This document shows, piece after piece, positions 12,600-14,344 of a stretch of 14,344 bases of DNA (its first letter is position 1; the number at the start of each line of letters is the position of its first letter). The translations under genes were made by a program, and so were the position numbers. Source of the DNA: Bacteriovoracaceae bacterium UBA4573 (GTDB taxonomy: Bacteria; Bdellovibrionota; UBA1018; UBA923); contig DGKJ01000046.1 of assembly GCA_002387735.1 (NCBI GenBank), positions 54,514 to 68,857 on the forward strand. Reading direction: 5' to 3'. The notes below the pieces were generated by a model. The model saw only the letters and a program-made list of their open reading frames with translations, had not been told where the DNA came from and searched no databases.

Positions 12600-13726
12600 C
12601 CGTCAAAAGTAAAATAAACCTGATTTGTTTTTACCACTGAACACGTAGATGCCCCGTTCGTCACCCCGCCTACCACACGGAACCATATGGCGTTGGTCGC
12701 AGGGTCGTAGTAATTCGCTGGATTCGTTATCGTGTGGGTAATCGAAGTTTCCGTTGTTCCCACGGTGGTGATGGATTCCCAAGTAGACGTCGAATCGTTG
12801 TAAACTTCCATTCGAGGAGTTGCTCCGGAACCGGCACCAGTTGGCGAGCTTGAAGAGTCGCAAGGTGTGCTGTAAATGCCCGCAGAGCCTGTCCAGTATA
12901 TCGTTAGCCGATCATAGTATGTCTGAATGGTCGTGAGGTCCGCATACACTGCGTATTCGTTCACTGTAACGTTAAAATTTATGCCAACATAATCGCATTC
13001 CGCATTAAAACTTGTAGCATCGTTGGAAGAAACTGCAGTGTTTTCCGCGCCCGCAAAGGCAGTGCTGGTGATAGGTGGTATATCGGTACTATCCACTAAC
13101 GCCGCATCACCACAAGAGTTCCAATAACGCCCAGCCGCATTCGAGCCGTTGACCTGCGCCGTGTAGGTGATTGCATGACCGTCGCCCTCGCAGTCTAGGG
13201 CTGCCGTTGTACCGCTGGCAAAGCTGATGGGAATCGAAACCGAAGTAGAGGCGGTTAAATTGATGGTAGAGCTGCCCACGTAATAGCCGGCAGCCTCATC
13301 TCCATTGCCACCCATCGACCCACCACATTCCAAAATTCCGGTAGAAGGGTAAATTCCGTAAACATCAATTCGCCGTGCATCGCCAGCGGGAATTTCCACC
13401 GAAATTGAGCTTGATCGCTTAAACGGCTCAGAAAAAAAACCAAAACTTTGAACTCCGGCGCCACCGTTTATTGAGCAGCCTTGAAACTGTTCACTATCTG
13501 GCAAAACACCGTCGCCGGTAATGTTCACAGCAAAACAGTCAAAGTCTGTAGTCGAAGTAGGCGCTTGAATCGCAAACGGTGGCCGGGTCAGTGAAGTGAG
13601 AGCTGCCGTTTGGGTATTGTCTTTTAAAAAAATTGTTAACTTGTTGGAAAGCCCCTCTGGAAGCGGCTTAAAGGAACATCCGAATAATGTGAGAAAAAAA
13701 ATTGGAGTAAATCTTTTTAGTCCCAT
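12596..13726 (-). CDS. Cysteine-rich surface lipoprotein of unknown function
   Basis: A 376-aa protein. MGLKRFTPIFFLTLFGC is a lipoprotein signal (lipobox LFGC, Cys17). The mature part is rich in Ser, Thr, Gly and Asn and looks all-beta, with no basic or catalytic motif I recognise. It has eight further cysteines in short contexts (DFDCFAV, FQGCSIN, ILECGGS, ALDCEGD, WNSCGDA, FNAECDY, STPCDSS, ASTCSVV), enough for four disulfides, which fits an exported, cell-surface location. It overlaps the upstream SDR gene by 10 bp, so it is second in a minus-strand operon with weak ribosome-binding sites of its own. Its TAA overlaps the TAG of the protease gene on the other strand (TTAG, 12596-12599). 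Confidence 0.8.
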   Translation of the reverse strand: MGLKRFTPIFFLTLFGCSFKPLPEGLSNKLTIFLKDNTQTAALTSLTRPPFAIQAPTSTTDFDCFAVNITGDGVLPDSEQFQGCSINGGAGVQSFGFFSEPFKRSSSISVEIPAGDARRIDVYGIYPSTGILECGGSMGGNGDEAAGYYVGSSTINLTASTSVSIPISFASGTTAALDCEGDGHAITYTAQVNGSNAAGRYWNSCGDAALVDSTDIPPITSTAFAGAENTAVSSNDATSFNAECDYVGINFNVTVNEYAVYADLTTIQTYYDRLTIYWTGSAGIYSTPCDSSSSPTGAGSGATPRMEVYNDSTSTWESITTVGTTETSITHTITNPANYYDPATNAIWFRVVGGVTNGASTCSVVKTNQVYFTFDG

Positions 13727-14344
13727 CTTGTTGATCCCGTCGAAGTAATAATGCGTTTGACGGTAAAGATATCTGATTTGCTCATGGCTTCCAAGTTTTC
13801 AAATTTACGATAATCATCCCATAGGGCGCTAATTATTTTTCCGTACAATCCTACCGAGGCGTCGGAAATTAAATAAGAACTAAGATCCGCCGCTTTAAAC
13901 GGAGAATTTCCACCCTTCGATTTTTGTTCAATAGACCTTTCGTAAAGATCTTTTCCAACGTTGGCTGGCCCAGCTGCCAGTAGGTCGTCTAAAAATTTTG
14001 TATTTACGTTGCCGGGAGCAATCGCGTTGACGAATATTCCAAAGGGCGCCAACTCAGCGGCGACGGTTTCAGTGAGCCTCCAGACGCCCCCCTTCGACGC
14101 CGTGTAGGCCGAAAAATTTGGGACAGCACCTTGGCCTCCGCCACTAAAAAGCACAATTCGCCCGGCTCGATTTTCTTTAAAATAAGGTACAACGGCTTGA
14201 ATTGCGCGAACCGCGCCAACGAGATTGATGTTAACGCACCTGGCCCATTCGTCGACCGAATTTGTCTCGATTGGGCCGATTGGGCCATAAACGCCAGCTG
14301 GGAAAATTAATGCGTGTAGCACGCCGGGCGTCTTCATAGAGTGT
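13717..14344 (-). CDS. SDR-family oxidoreductase, N-terminus beyond window
   Basis: The frame is open to the right edge. The first visible Met (14337-14335) is not the real start, because the Rossmann GxxxGxG motif is missing and the frame continues upstream. Visible classical short-chain dehydrogenase/reductase features, numbered from that Met, are the NNAG-equivalent FPAGVYGPIG, the VNINLVGAVRAI helix with the tetrad Asn, catalytic Ser65 (IVLFSGGG), Tyr78 and Lys82 (SAYTASKGG), and the PGNVNTKF loop. It would carry out NAD(P)-dependent reduction or oxidation of a hydroxyl/carbonyl; the substrate cannot be read from sequence. The lipoprotein gene starts 10 bp before its stop, so the two are coupled, although their functions show no obvious link. 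Confidence 0.9.
   Translation of the reverse strand, partial: HSMKTPGVLHALIFPAGVYGPIGPIETNSVDEWARCVNINLVGAVRAIQAVVPYFKENRAGRIVLFSGGGQGAVPNFSAYTASKGGVWRLTETVAAELAPFGIFVNAIAPGNVNTKFLDDLLAAGPANVGKDLYERSIEQKSKGGNSPFKAADLSSYLISDASVGLYGKIISALWDDYRKFENLEAMSKSDIFTVKRIITSTGSTRWD

Noticed and set aside
1..14344. CRISPR array
   Set aside because: No set of regularly spaced identical repeats was seen on either strand.

Overview
The window looks like Gram-negative bacterial chromosome interrupted by a small integrated accessory element. Every exported protein carries either a type II (lipobox) or a type I signal peptide. Base composition is moderate, with AT-rich stretches in the accessory part. The set of a DdlA-type ligase, an MltD-type transglycosylase, a rhomboid domain, a subtilisin-like lipoprotein and many small lipoproteins would fit Bdellovibrionota or related deltaproteobacterial lineages. 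That assignment is inference only; no marker gene here fixes it.

Region 1 (1 to about 4430) is the accessory element. After a truncated lipoprotein gene on the minus strand come a small XRE regulator, a short phage-type basic protein, an unrecognised 295-aa protein on the minus strand, a second XRE regulator starting a plus-strand run, a small cysteine-motif phage protein, an OB-like (DUF669-like) candidate ssDNA-binding protein, a hairpin-rich non-coding stretch, an excisionase-like HTH protein and a tyrosine recombinase. The recombinase gene ends about 110 bp from the 3' end of a tRNA-Ser(GCU) gene, the usual arrangement for an element that uses a tRNA 3' end as its attachment site. The other attachment site is not visible.

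Region 2 (4431-8800) is a compact plus-strand envelope run: ddl (D-Ala-D-Ala ligase), an overlapping gene that joins an MprF-C/DUF2156-like acyltransferase domain to a C-terminal rhomboid domain with an intact Ser/His dyad, and an MltD-type LysM lytic transglycosylase. It ends at a bidirectional terminator facing a minus-strand tRNA-Arg(ACG). A degenerate tRNA-Arg-like 58-bp element lies between the last gene and the terminator.

Region 3 (8880-12599) starts with a TPP riboswitch whose conserved 3' end supplies the Shine-Dalgarno of a family-5 (OppA-like) solute-binding protein. A 100-bp gap with a stem-loop follows, then a small secreted protein translationally coupled to a subtilisin-family lipoprotein protease.

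Region 4 (12596-14344, minus strand) holds an SDR oxidoreductase (truncated at the window edge) that overlaps a cysteine-rich lipoprotein gene. The stop codon of the lipoprotein gene overlaps that of the protease gene tail to tail.

The strongest candidates for something undescribed are the acyltransferase-rhomboid fusion inside a cell-wall operon, the TPP-controlled family-5 binding protein, and the structured non-coding region plus unknown protein in the integrated element.
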